Assembly (NCBI RefSeq): GCF_001462455.1
Contig: NZ_LNTD01000188.1
Location: 1 to 37,900 of the forward strand
DNA length: 37,900 nt
Source: Cellulomonas sp. B6
Lineage (GTDB): Bacteria > Actinomycetota > Actinomycetes > Actinomycetales > Cellulomonadaceae
Direction: 5' to 3'
Position 1 is the stretch's first letter, and each line of letters starts with the position of its first letter. Below are positions 23,641 to 31,389 of the stretch, piece by piece. The translations under genes and the position numbers were made by a program. The notes below the pieces were generated by a model that did no database searches, was not told the DNA's origin, and worked only from the letters and a program-made list of their open reading frames with translations.

Positions 23641-25352
23641 CGGACGGCTCCGCGCGGATCGCTCTCCGCGACGGCGTCGATGCTCGCTGGGCCGTCGTCG
23701 GCCGGGCCCGTGCGCGCGGACCGCACGTGCACGACCTCGTCGGCGCGCGCGGCCAGCGACGCGCGGTGCGCCACGAGGAGCACCGCGCAGCCCGCGTCGC
23801 GCAGCGCGTCGAGCGTGCGCAGCACGACCTGCTCGCCGACCGCGTCGAGGTGCGCGGTCGGCTCGTCGAGCACGACGACGGGGCTCGGACGCAGCAGGGC
23901 ACGGGTCAGCGCGAGGCGCTGCCGCTGCCCGACCGACAGGCCCGCGCCCCCGCCGCCGAGCGGGGTGTCCCAGCCGTGCGGCAGCGTCGTCACGACCGCG
24001 TCGAGCCCGGTGAGCGCCGCCGCCCGGTCGCGTGCCGCGGCGTCGGGCGAGCCGAGGACCTCGCGCACCGTGCCGGGCTCGAGCACGGGCCGCTGCGGCA
24101 GCCACGTGACCTGCCGCCAGTAGTCGTGCGGGTCGACGTCCGCGAGCGGGGTCGCCGTGCCGTCGGCGGCGACGAGCTCGACGCGGCCCGCGTCGGGGGG
24201 CAGCAGCCCGAGCAGCACCTCGACGGTCGTCGTCTTGCCGGCCCCGGACGGGCCGACCAGCGCCACCACGCGGCCGGGGACGAGCTCGACGTCGACGGGG
24301 GCCGGGGCCCACCCGTCGCGTGCGCGGACCGCGACGCCCCGCGCCCGGACCCTCCCCGTGGCGAGGTCGGGGGCGAGCGCCGTGCCGGCGGCGGGCAGCG
24401 GCACCTCGAGCACCGCGAACGCGCGGTCGGCCGCCGCGACCCCGTCGGTCGAGGCGTGGAACTGCGCACCGACCTGGCGCAGCGGGTTGAACACCTCGGG
24501 GGCGAGCACGAGCACCGCGAGGCCCGTCACGAGGTCCATCTGCCCGTAGACCAGGCGCATGCCGATCGCGACCGCGACGAGCGCGACGCACAGCGTCGTG
24601 AGGAGCTCGAGCACCATGCCGGACAGGAACGCCACGCGCAGCGTGCCCATGGTCGCGCGCCGGTGCGCGTCGCCCAGGTCGCGGACCCGCGCCACCGGCC
24701 CCCGCTCGCGCCCGAACGCGCGCAGCGTCGTCAGGCCCGCGAGCAGGTCGAGCACCTGCGCGCCCAGCCGCTGCATCGTCGCCAGGCCCCGCTCGGAGCG
24801 GCCCTGCGTCATGACGCCCACGAGCCACATGAACACCGGCACCAGGGGGATCGTGCCGGCGATGATCGCGGCCGACACCCAGTCGAGCCCGAGCACGACG
24901 AGCAGCGTCGCCGGGGTCAGCGTCGCGGCGAGCACGAGCTGCGGCAGGTACTTCACGAAGTAGGGCTCGAGCGCGTCGAGCCCGCGCGTCGCGAGGGTCA
25001 CGAGGCTCGCGCCGTCGGCCGGCGCGGCGCGGCGGGGACCGACGGCGGCCGCGTGCGCGACGACGCGCTCCCGCAGCTCGGCGACCGCGCGGGTCGCGGC
25101 GCGGTGCGCGTACCGCTCCTGCACCCCGGCCACGAGCGCGCGCACCGCGACGACGCCCGCGAGCCCGCCGACGAGCGGCAGCACGCGGGGGAGCGTCGCG
25201 CCGTCGGCGACGGCCGAGCCGAGCGCGTGCGCGAGCAGCAGGGCCTGCGCGACGACGAGCGCGCCGGTGACGACACCGAGCGCGACCGTCAGCGCGAGGT
25301 ACCCGCGCGCCGCGCGCGCGTACCGCAGCAGCCGGGGGTCGAGAGGCTTCAC
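23637..25352 (-). CDS. cydD: Cysteine/glutathione ABC exporter subunit CydD
   Basis: Partner of CydC, 571 residues. Starts KPLDPRLLRYARAARGYLAL and has six membrane helices (about 18-300, including LDWVSAAIIAGTIPLVPVFMWLVG). The ATPase domain carries Walker A GPSGAGKTTTV (near 370), the signature LSVGQRQRLALTRALL (near 475), Walker B PVVVLDEP, D-loop TAHLD and H-loop VAHRAS. GTG start, 37 bp after cydB, without a strong ribosome binding site. In some actinobacteria CydC and CydD are fused; here they are separate but overlapping genes. Confidence 0.94.
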   Translation of the reverse strand: MKPLDPRLLRYARAARGYLALTVALGVVTGALVVAQALLLAHALGSAVADGATLPRVLPLVGGLAGVVAVRALVAGVQERYAHRAATRAVAELRERVVAHAAAVGPRRAAPADGASLVTLATRGLDALEPYFVKYLPQLVLAATLTPATLLVVLGLDWVSAAIIAGTIPLVPVFMWLVGVMTQGRSERGLATMQRLGAQVLDLLAGLTTLRAFGRERGPVARVRDLGDAHRRATMGTLRVAFLSGMVLELLTTLCVALVAVAIGMRLVYGQMDLVTGLAVLVLAPEVFNPLRQVGAQFHASTDGVAAADRAFAVLEVPLPAAGTALAPDLATGRVRARGVAVRARDGWAPAPVDVELVPGRVVALVGPSGAGKTTTVEVLLGLLPPDAGRVELVAADGTATPLADVDPHDYWRQVTWLPQRPVLEPGTVREVLGSPDAAARDRAAALTGLDAVVTTLPHGWDTPLGGGGAGLSVGQRQRLALTRALLRPSPVVVLDEPTAHLDAVGEQVVLRTLDALRDAGCAVLLVAHRASLAARADEVVHVRSARTGPADDGPASIDAVAESDPRGAVR

Positions 25353-25389
25353 GCGGTCCAGGAGATCACGAGCGGGCGCACGGGCGGCG

Positions 25390-26445
25390 TCACGCGCGGG
25401 ACTTCGGCAGGACCTTGTCGAACGTGAGCCCGATCGAGTCCGGGATGTGCTCGACGGTCAGGCGCTTGCGGAACACCCAGTACGTCCAGCCCTGGTAGAG
25501 CAGCACGAGCGGGGTGAGGATCACCGCGACCCACGTCATGACCGTGAGCGTGTAGTCCGTGGACGACGCGTTGTCGACGGTGAGCGAGTTCGCGGCGTCG
25601 AACGCGGGCATGACGTCGGGGAACATCGAGCCGAAGATCAGCACGACGGCCGCGACGATCGCGACGGCCGAGGCCGTGAACGCGACGCCCTCGCGACGGA
25701 TGCGGGTCGCGGCGACGACCAGCACGAGCGCGACGGCGGCGACCGCGACGGCGCCCCAGGTCCACAGGCTGTTGGCGTAGGAGATCTGCGCCCACACCGC
25801 CCAGACCCCCGCGAGCACGAGCGTGACGACCGAGCTGCGGGCCGCGAACGCGCCGGCCCGCTCGCGCACGTCCCCGTCGGTCTTCATCGCCAGGAAGATC
25901 GCGCCGTGCGTGAGGAAGATCGTCAGCGTCACGAGGCCGCCCAGCAGCGCGAACGGCGACAGCAGCGCGAAGAACCCGCCCACGTACTGGTGGTTGGCGT
26001 CGAGCTCGACGCCACGCACGAGGTTCGCGAACGCCACGCCCCACAGCAGGGCCGGCACGAACGAGCCGAAGATCAGCGCGCGGTCGGCCCAGGCCCGCCA
26101 CACGGGCGAGTCGATCTTGCCGCGCCACTCGAACGCGACGACGCGCACGATCAGCGCGATGAGGATGATGAACAGCGGGATGTAGAAGCCGGAGAACAGC
26201 GTCGCGTACCACTCGGGGAACGCCGCGAAGGTCGCGCCGCCCGCCGTGAGGAGCCACACCTCGTTGCCGTCCCACACGGGTCCGACGGTGTTGATCATGA
26301 GGCGGCGCTCCTTCTCGCGCCGCGCATTGTCGCCCTTCGGCAGGATCGCCAGCAGCATGCCGACGCCGAAGTCGAAGCCCTCGAGGACGAGGTAGCCGGT
26401 CCACAGGACGGCGATGAGGAGGAACCAGACGGTCGACAGGTCCAT
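25390..26445 (-). CDS. cydB: Cytochrome bd ubiquinol/menaquinol oxidase subunit II
   Basis: Structural membrane partner of CydA, 351 residues, eight or nine membrane helices. Signature N-terminus STVWFLLIAVLWTGYLVLEGFDFGVG, then VGPVWDGNEVWLLTAGGATFAAFPEWYA near residue 54-81, both invariant in CydB. ATG start with GAGGAG upstream, 14 bp after the cydA stop. The product supports proton and oxygen pathways but holds no heme. No CydX-like small gene is visible between cydB and cydD. Confidence 0.97.
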   Translation of the reverse strand: MDLSTVWFLLIAVLWTGYLVLEGFDFGVGMLLAILPKGDNARREKERRLMINTVGPVWDGNEVWLLTAGGATFAAFPEWYATLFSGFYIPLFIILIALIVRVVAFEWRGKIDSPVWRAWADRALIFGSFVPALLWGVAFANLVRGVELDANHQYVGGFFALLSPFALLGGLVTLTIFLTHGAIFLAMKTDGDVRERAGAFAARSSVVTLVLAGVWAVWAQISYANSLWTWGAVAVAAVALVLVVAATRIRREGVAFTASAVAIVAAVVLIFGSMFPDVMPAFDAANSLTVDNASSTDYTLTVMTWVAVILTPLVLLYQGWTYWVFRKRLTVEHIPDSIGLTFDKVLPKSRA

Positions 26446-26459
26446 GGTGGCCGCTCTCC

Positions 26460-27986
26460 TCAGTACGCGAAGGACAGGGGACGGTCGGTACCGTCCGCGT
26501 CGGGGGCGTTGTCGGGGTTGTCAGGGCTGGGGTCGTGCTCGGTGTCGGCGACGCCCTCGACGGCGTAGCGCTTCATGAGCCGGAACCACACGACCGCGAG
26601 CACGCCGTACAGGAGCGTGAACCCGATCATCGAGAACCAGACCATGCCGGGGGACACGACCTCGCTGACGCCGCGGGCGGTCAGCAGCCACACGCCGTCG
26701 ACGCCCGAGCTGTTCGGGTTCGGTGCGACGACCCAGGGCTGGCGGCCCATCTCGGTGAAGATCCAGCCGAACGCCGACGCGAGGAACGGCGTGGCGATCG
26801 CCGCGATGCCGAGCCGGCCGAACCACGACTTGCCGGTCACCGAGCCCTTGCGGCGCAGCAGCCACAGGGCGGCGAGCGACAGCGCGGCCGAGCCGACGCC
26901 GAAGCCGATCATGAGCCGGAACGACCAGTACGTGACGGCGAGGTTGGGGTAGAAGCGCGTGTCGGCGGGGTCGAACGTCGCCTCGACGCCGTTGTCCTGC
27001 TCCCACTGCGTGACCCACTGCGTGTAGTGCTCCTGCAGCTCGTCGACGCCGCGGATGCGGGCGTTGAAGTCGCCGGTCGCGAGGAACGACGTGAACCCGG
27101 GCAGCTCGATGAGGTGCGTGACGCCGTCGCAGTCGTTGGTGAGGTCGCCGATCGCGAGGATCGAGAACGCCGCGCCGTCCTGCGTCTCGCACAGGCCCTC
27201 CGCGGCGGCCATCTTGGCGGGCTGCTGGTCGAACATGAGCTTGGCCTGCCAGTCGCCCGTCAGGGCGACGCCGGCACCCGACACGAGCATCGTCACGAGG
27301 CCCAGGATCACGGCGGGGCGGTAGACGTCGCGCGCCTTGGCGGTGTCGCCGTTGCGCACGAGCCGCACCATCCACCAGGCCGCGATGCCCGCGACGAACG
27401 TGCCGGCCGTGAGGAACGCGGCCGAGATCGTGTGCGGGAAGGCCGCGAGCACGGTCGGGTTGGTGAGGACCGCGACGATGTCGGTCATCTCGGCACGGCC
27501 GGTCTCGAAGTTGTACGTCGTGCCCACGGGGTGCTGCATCCACGAGTTCGCCGCGAGGATGAAGAACGCGGACAGGTTCGTCGCGATCGCGACGGCCCAG
27601 ATGCACGCGAGGTGGATCTTCTTGGGCAGGCGGTCCCAGCCGAAGATCCACAGGCCCAGGAACGTCGACTCGACGAAGAACGCGGCGAGCGCCTCCATCG
27701 CGAGCGGCGCGCCGAACACGTCGCCGACGAACCGCGAGTACTCGGACCAGTTCATGCCGAACTGGAACTCCTGCACGATGCCCGTGGCGACGCCGATCGC
27801 GAAGTTGATCAGCAGGAGCTTGCCGAAGAACTTGGTCAGCCGCAGCCACCGCTCGTTCCCGGTCCGGACCCACGCGGTCTGCATGATCGCCACGAGCGGG
27901 GAGAGCCCGATCGTCAGCGGGACGAAGATGAAGTGGTAGACGGTCGTGATGCCGAACTGCCACCGTGCCAGGTCGAGGGCGTCCAC
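26460..27986 (-). CDS. cydA: Cytochrome bd oxidase subunit I
   Basis: Catalytic heme subunit of the high-affinity terminal oxidase, oxidising quinol and reducing O2. 508 residues, nine helices. Expected ligands and channel residues are present: His18 and His185, Met359 in FRLMIG, Glu98 and Glu106, the short Q-loop QPAKMAAAEG (Lys258, Glu263) and GRQPW at 414-418. Two Q-loop cysteines (Cys266, Cys286) correspond to the disulfide pair described for the mycobacterial enzyme. The acidic C-terminal tail is disordered. The GTG at 27986 has GGAG about 9 nt upstream; the open frame beyond it overlaps rne in the wrong strand and is not coding. Confidence 0.97.
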   Translation of the reverse strand: MDALDLARWQFGITTVYHFIFVPLTIGLSPLVAIMQTAWVRTGNERWLRLTKFFGKLLLINFAIGVATGIVQEFQFGMNWSEYSRFVGDVFGAPLAMEALAAFFVESTFLGLWIFGWDRLPKKIHLACIWAVAIATNLSAFFILAANSWMQHPVGTTYNFETGRAEMTDIVAVLTNPTVLAAFPHTISAAFLTAGTFVAGIAAWWMVRLVRNGDTAKARDVYRPAVILGLVTMLVSGAGVALTGDWQAKLMFDQQPAKMAAAEGLCETQDGAAFSILAIGDLTNDCDGVTHLIELPGFTSFLATGDFNARIRGVDELQEHYTQWVTQWEQDNGVEATFDPADTRFYPNLAVTYWSFRLMIGFGVGSAALSLAALWLLRRKGSVTGKSWFGRLGIAAIATPFLASAFGWIFTEMGRQPWVVAPNPNSSGVDGVWLLTARGVSEVVSPGMVWFSMIGFTLLYGVLAVVWFRLMKRYAVEGVADTEHDPSPDNPDNAPDADGTDRPLSFAY

Positions 27987-28090
27987 GCGGTTCTCCGTGC
28001 TGGTGCGAGGCGGGCGGGCTGACGGGGGTCGGACGGGTCGCGGTGGGGGCCGCGACGGTGCGCACGCCGGGTGCGTGTCCTGTCCCTCGA

Positions 28091-28096
28091 ACCGTA
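28091..28096 (-). promoter_or_regulatory. -10 element of the cyd operon (TACGGT)
   Basis: Minus-strand TACGGT fits TANNNT. Transcription would start near 28084, giving a leader of about 98 nt before the cydA GTG. The -35 area (28114-28119, TGTCGC) is poor, as expected for an activator-dependent promoter. Confidence 0.5.
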
Positions 28097-28118
28097 GGCC
28101 GGGAGGCCCCGGGGCGAC

Positions 28119-28132
28119 AGGACCAACGTCCC
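28119..28132 (-). promoter_or_regulatory. DosR/DevR-like binding box upstream of cydA
   Basis: Minus-strand GGGACGTTGGTCCT matches the core of the mycobacterial DosR box (GGGACTWWAGTCCC) at 11 of 14 positions, with the half-sites GGGAC and GTCC and the correct 4-nt spacing. Its centre lies about 41.5 bp upstream of the predicted start at 28084, the usual place for a DosR site overlapping the -35. Chance occurrence of one such box in a window of this base composition is not negligible; the position is the stronger evidence. Confidence 0.55.
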
Positions 28133-28192
28133 GGGTGCTGACGTCTCGTCGTGAACCTCGCGCCGCGTCGGACGGGCTGTCGCGGCCGTCTG

Positions 28193-28201
28193 TGCGATAC
28201 T
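28193..28201 (+). promoter_or_regulatory. Extended -10 (TGC-GATACT) of ribonuclease E/G
   Basis: TGC followed by GATACT resembles an extended -10 with no clear -35. The transcript would start near 28208, about 113 nt before the GTG at 28321. Confidence 0.4.
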
Positions 28202-28267
28202 GACCACAGGTCCTGACGCCCACACCGTCGGGGCCGACGAGCTCGCCGTCACGTGATCGTGCAGGCC

Positions 28268-28291
28268 AGCCGCCGCCCCGCCCCGGCGGCT
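28268..28291 (+). promoter_or_regulatory. Hairpin in the ribonuclease E/G leader
   Basis: Arms AGCCGCCG (28268-28275) and CGGCGGCT (28284-28291) with an 8-nt C-rich loop lie 29 nt upstream of the chosen start. In E. coli the rne leader carries hairpins through which RNase E regulates its own mRNA; whether this one acts so is unknown. Confidence 0.45.
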
Positions 28292-28320
28292 TCGCCACGG
28301 ACGCGCCCGTCGAGGACGAG

Positions 28321-31248
28321 GTGGAGCTCGACGCCGACGGGAACCCCGTCGTCCCGGACGCCGTCACGGAGAGCCCCGTCGAGCCGACCCCGGCCGACGA
28401 CCCCGAGGCGTCCGGCGTCGCGGAGTCCGCCGCCGAGGACGCCGAGGAGCGCGCACCGCGTCGTCGCCGGCCCAGCCGTCGCGGCGGACGCTCGGCCCGC
28501 ACCGCGCAGGACGGCGACGAGCCGGCCGTCCTCGAGGCGTCCCCGGACGACGCCCCCGTGAACCCCCTACCGGAGAAGGTCGGCCGGACCGCCGCCCGCG
28601 GCGGCGCGCTCGACGTGCTGGCCGAGCTCGGCCCCGCCCGCACGAGCGAGGAGACGCCCGGTCGTGCCCGCCTGGCCACGACGGCGCTGCTGTTCCAGGC
28701 GCCGGACCCGGCCTTGCGGCCGCGGCGCCGGCGCGCGCAGGCGTCCACGGGCTCGCCCGAGGAGATCTCGGAGTCCGCCCGCACCGAGGAGGAGACGGTC
28801 GTCGAGCCCGAGCCCGAGGCCGCGCCGCAGGACGCGCCGGCCGCCGACGAGGGCGCCTCGCGTCCGCGTCGTCGCCGTGGCCGTGGCCGCAAGCCCGCCG
28901 CGGAGGACACGAACGAGGAGACGTCGGGCGAGGTCGACGGGACCGTCGCCGCCGACGACGAGCAGGGCGCACGCCCCGCCGACGAGGCGACGGACGAGCA
29001 GGTCGACGAGCAGGGCGAGGACGGCACGACGGGCGACGACGCGTCCGGCGAGGACGACGCGGGCCCGCGTCGTCGCCGCCGCCGCGGTGGTCGCGGTCGC
29101 CGCGGCCGCGCCGAGCAGTCGGACGACGAGTCGACCGACGACGGCACGGACGAGGACGAGGACGCCGAGCAGGAGTCCGGCGAGGACGCGGGGGACGACG
29201 AGTCGTCCGCGGGCTCGAGCCGTCGTCGTCGCCGTCGTCGTCGCGGGACGCGTGCCGAGTCCGGGGGCGAGGAGCCGCGTCGCCGGTCGAGCGGCGACGA
29301 GGTGACCGCGCTGCGCGGGTCGACGCGCCTCGAGGCCAAGCGTCAGCGCCGCCGTGAGGGCCGCGACGCGGGCCGCCGCCGCCAGATCATCACCGAGGCG
29401 GAGTTCCTCGCGCGCCGCGAGTCGGTCGAGCGCTCGATGGTCGTGCGCGAGCGCGACGGGCGCACGCAGATCGCGGTCCTCGAGGACGGCGTGCTCGTCG
29501 AGCACTACGTGTCGCACCAGGCGCAGGCCTCGATGGTCGGCAACGTCTACCTGGGTCGCGTGCAGAACGTGCTGCCGTCGATGGAGGCCGCGTTCGTCGA
29601 CGTCGGCAAGGGCCGCAACGCCGTGCTCTACGCGGGCGAGGTGAACTGGGACGCGGCCGGCCTCGACGGGCAGCCGCGCCGCATCGAGCAGGCCCTCAAG
29701 TCGGGCGACTCGGTGCTCGTCCAGGTCACCAAGGACCCGATCGGCCACAAGGGCGCGCGACTGACCAGCCAGGTCACGCTCGCCGGGCGGTACCTCGTGT
29801 ACGTGCCGGGCGGCGGCATGACCGGCATCAGCCGCAAGCTCCCCGACACCGAGCGCTCGCGCCTCAAGAAGATCCTGCGCGACGTCGTGCCGGACTCGGC
29901 GGGCGTCATCGTGCGCACCGCTGCCGAGGGGGCGAGCGAGGACGAGCTGCGCGCCGACGTCGCGCGCCTGCAGGGGCAGTGGGAGGCGATCGAGCGCAAG
30001 ACCAGGAGCGCCAACGCGCCGGCGCTGCTCCAGGGCGAGCCGGACATGGCGATCCGCGTGGTGCGCGACATCTTCAACGACGACTTCTCGTCGCTCGTGG
30101 TGCAGGGCGACGACGCGTGGACGACCATCTCGACGTACGTCGGGGAGCTCGCGCCCGACCTCGCCGCGCGCGTCGAGAAGTGGACCGGGACGCAGGACCT
30201 GTTCAGCGTGCACCGCATCGACGAGCAGCTGGCCAAGGGCATGGACCGCAAGGTCTGGCTGCCGTCGGGCGGCTCGCTCGTGATCGACCGCACCGAGGCC
30301 ATGACGGTCGTCGACGTCAACACCGGCAAGTTCACCGGGGCGGGCGGCACGCTCGAGGAGACGGTCACGCGCAACAACCTCGAGGCGGCCGAGGAGATCG
30401 TCCGGCAGCTGAGGCTGCGTGACATCGGCGGCATCATCGTCATCGACTTCATCGACATGGTGCTCGAGTCCAACCGCGACCTCGTGCTGCGCCGCCTCGT
30501 CGAGTGCCTGGGACGGGACCGCACCAAGCACCAGGTCGCCGAGGTGACCTCGCTCGGGCTCGTGCAGATGACGCGCAAGCGGGTCGGCCAGGGCCTGGTC
30601 GAGGCGTTCAGCGAGACGTGCGAGCACTGCCACGGCCGCGGGTTCATCGTCCACACCGACCCGGTGTCGAAGAACCAGGGCCGCGCGGACGCGGGCACCC
30701 AGCAGCCCGCACCCGAGCAGGGCGAGTCGAAGCGGTCGCGGCGCAAGCGCGCGTCCGCCGAGCAGGGCGCCACCGGCGGTGCGGCGACGGCCGCGACCGT
30801 GCCGGTGCTGCCCGAGGCGCGCGAGGCCGTCAAGGCGACCCTCGCGACGATCGCCGCGGCGGCCGCGCACGCTCACGACCACGCGGAGCCCTCCGAGTCG
30901 TCGGAGCCCGCGGAGTCCGCCGAGGCCCGGTCCGTCGCCACGGACACGGTCGAGGTGCCGCAGCCCGCTGCGGCGCCCGAGGTGGAGGCCGCGCCCGGCA
31001 CGGCGGCGGACGACGCCGCTGCGGGTGCACCCGCACCGGTCCTGGACGTCCTGGCCGAGCTCGGCCAGGTGCGCAAGGGCGTCGTGACGGACGCGCCGCT
31101 CGCGCTGCACGCGGTGCACCCCGACCTGTTCGCCGCGGCGGACGACGACACCGACGGTGCCGACGACGCCCCGGCGTCGGACGGCACGGAGTCGGGCGGC
31201 ACGGAGTCGGGCGGCACGCCGCAGGACGCGGGCGAGCAGGACGGCTGA
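28321..31248 (+). CDS. rne: Ribonuclease E/G family endoribonuclease
   Basis: Main single-strand endonuclease of RNA decay and rRNA maturation. 975 residues. The N-terminal 350 are disordered, alternating acidic stretches with Arg-rich blocks such as RRRRRRGGRGRRGRAE. The catalytic domain (about 355-790) has the S1 fold (VGNVYLGRVQNVLPSMEAAFVDVG), catalytic aspartates in MTVVDVNTGKF near 660 and GGIIVIDFIDM near 702, and the zinc-link CEHCHGRG near 766. The C-terminal tail is again acidic and disordered. LDVLAELG occurs at 97-104 and 908-915. The start is the first GTG/ATG/TTG in frame after a stop at 28201; no strong ribosome binding site precedes it, so the true N-terminus is uncertain. Confidence 0.93.
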   Translation: MELDADGNPVVPDAVTESPVEPTPADDPEASGVAESAAEDAEERAPRRRRPSRRGGRSARTAQDGDEPAVLEASPDDAPVNPLPEKVGRTAARGGALDVLAELGPARTSEETPGRARLATTALLFQAPDPALRPRRRRAQASTGSPEEISESARTEEETVVEPEPEAAPQDAPAADEGASRPRRRRGRGRKPAAEDTNEETSGEVDGTVAADDEQGARPADEATDEQVDEQGEDGTTGDDASGEDDAGPRRRRRRGGRGRRGRAEQSDDESTDDGTDEDEDAEQESGEDAGDDESSAGSSRRRRRRRRGTRAESGGEEPRRRSSGDEVTALRGSTRLEAKRQRRREGRDAGRRRQIITEAEFLARRESVERSMVVRERDGRTQIAVLEDGVLVEHYVSHQAQASMVGNVYLGRVQNVLPSMEAAFVDVGKGRNAVLYAGEVNWDAAGLDGQPRRIEQALKSGDSVLVQVTKDPIGHKGARLTSQVTLAGRYLVYVPGGGMTGISRKLPDTERSRLKKILRDVVPDSAGVIVRTAAEGASEDELRADVARLQGQWEAIERKTRSANAPALLQGEPDMAIRVVRDIFNDDFSSLVVQGDDAWTTISTYVGELAPDLAARVEKWTGTQDLFSVHRIDEQLAKGMDRKVWLPSGGSLVIDRTEAMTVVDVNTGKFTGAGGTLEETVTRNNLEAAEEIVRQLRLRDIGGIIVIDFIDMVLESNRDLVLRRLVECLGRDRTKHQVAEVTSLGLVQMTRKRVGQGLVEAFSETCEHCHGRGFIVHTDPVSKNQGRADAGTQQPAPEQGESKRSRRKRASAEQGATGGAATAATVPVLPEAREAVKATLATIAAAAAHAHDHAEPSESSEPAESAEARSVATDTVEVPQPAAAPEVEAAPGTAADDAAAGAPAPVLDVLAELGQVRKGVVTDAPLALHAVHPDLFAAADDDTDGADDAPASDGTESGGTESGGTPQDAGEQDG

Positions 31249-31254
31249 CCACGC

Positions 31255-31292
31255 GGACCCGTCCGCGCGTTTGACCCGACGCGGACGGGTCC
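31255..31292 (+). terminator. Terminator of ribonuclease E/G overlapping the rplU promoter
   Basis: Perfect 13-bp stem GGACCCGTCCGCG (31255-31267) / CGCGGACGGGTCC (31280-31292) with a 12-nt loop, 6 nt after the rne stop. The loop contains TTGACC, which is the -35 of the next promoter. Confidence 0.75.
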
Positions 31293-31299
31293 GTACCCT
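31271..31299 (+). promoter_or_regulatory. Sigma-A promoter of rplU-rpmA inside the rne terminator
   Basis: TTGACC (31271-31276), exactly 17 nt, TACCCT (31294-31299): the best housekeeping promoter in the window. The start should be near 31306, giving a leader of about 230 nt before rplU. Confidence 0.75.
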
Positions 31300-31324
31300 A
31301 GAACGTCGGTGCGTCGCGTGCGCG

Positions 31325-31389
31325 CCGTGGCAGTCCCGCTACGCAGGACGGGCTCGTGAGAGCCGGTCCCGGAGCGGGGTGCACCACGG
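31325..31389 (+). ncRNA. Structured leader of rplU, candidate L21 leader RNA
   Basis: Nested helices: CCGTGG (31325-31330)/CCACGG (31384-31389); CCCGCT (31335-31340)/AGCGGG (31373-31378); and a terminal hairpin GGAC-G-GGCTC (31346-31355)/GAGCC-G-GTCC (31360-31369), broken only by one G-G mismatch and capped by GTGA, a GNRA-type tetraloop. Such leaders before ribosomal protein genes often bind the protein for feedback control. Assignment to any known leader class has not been tested. Confidence 0.5.

Larger units (their letters stand above)
27987..28320. other. Divergent regulatory region between cydA and ribonuclease E/G
   Basis: About 330 bp without a gene. It holds the predicted cydA -10 (28091-28096), a DosR-like box (28119-28132), an extended -10 for rne (28193-28201) and a hairpin just before the rne start (28268-28291). 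I see no Rex-type TTGTGA-TCACAA site. Confidence 0.65.

Noticed and set aside
21757-24828. 1023-codon minus-strand frame as a CydDC fusion
   Set aside because: Only the part from 23640 downward is CydC; the upstream part is an off-frame shadow of cydD, which is a complete separate gene ending in a GTGA overlap at 23637-23640.
27987-28320. Rex (redox repressor) site before cydA
   Set aside because: No TTGTGA-N6-TCACAA-like sequence is present between cydA and rne.
26460-29339. CydA with a 450-residue N-terminal extension reaching into the rne region
   Set aside because: The extra part is antisense to the Arg/Asp-rich rne N-terminus and gives Ser/Pro/Arg low-complexity sequence. A GTG with ribosome binding site at 27986 gives the exact family N-terminus.
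28567-31119. 850-codon minus-strand frame opposite ribonuclease E/G
   Set aside because: Antisense shadow of a highly biased coding sequence; no recognisable domain and no start signals.
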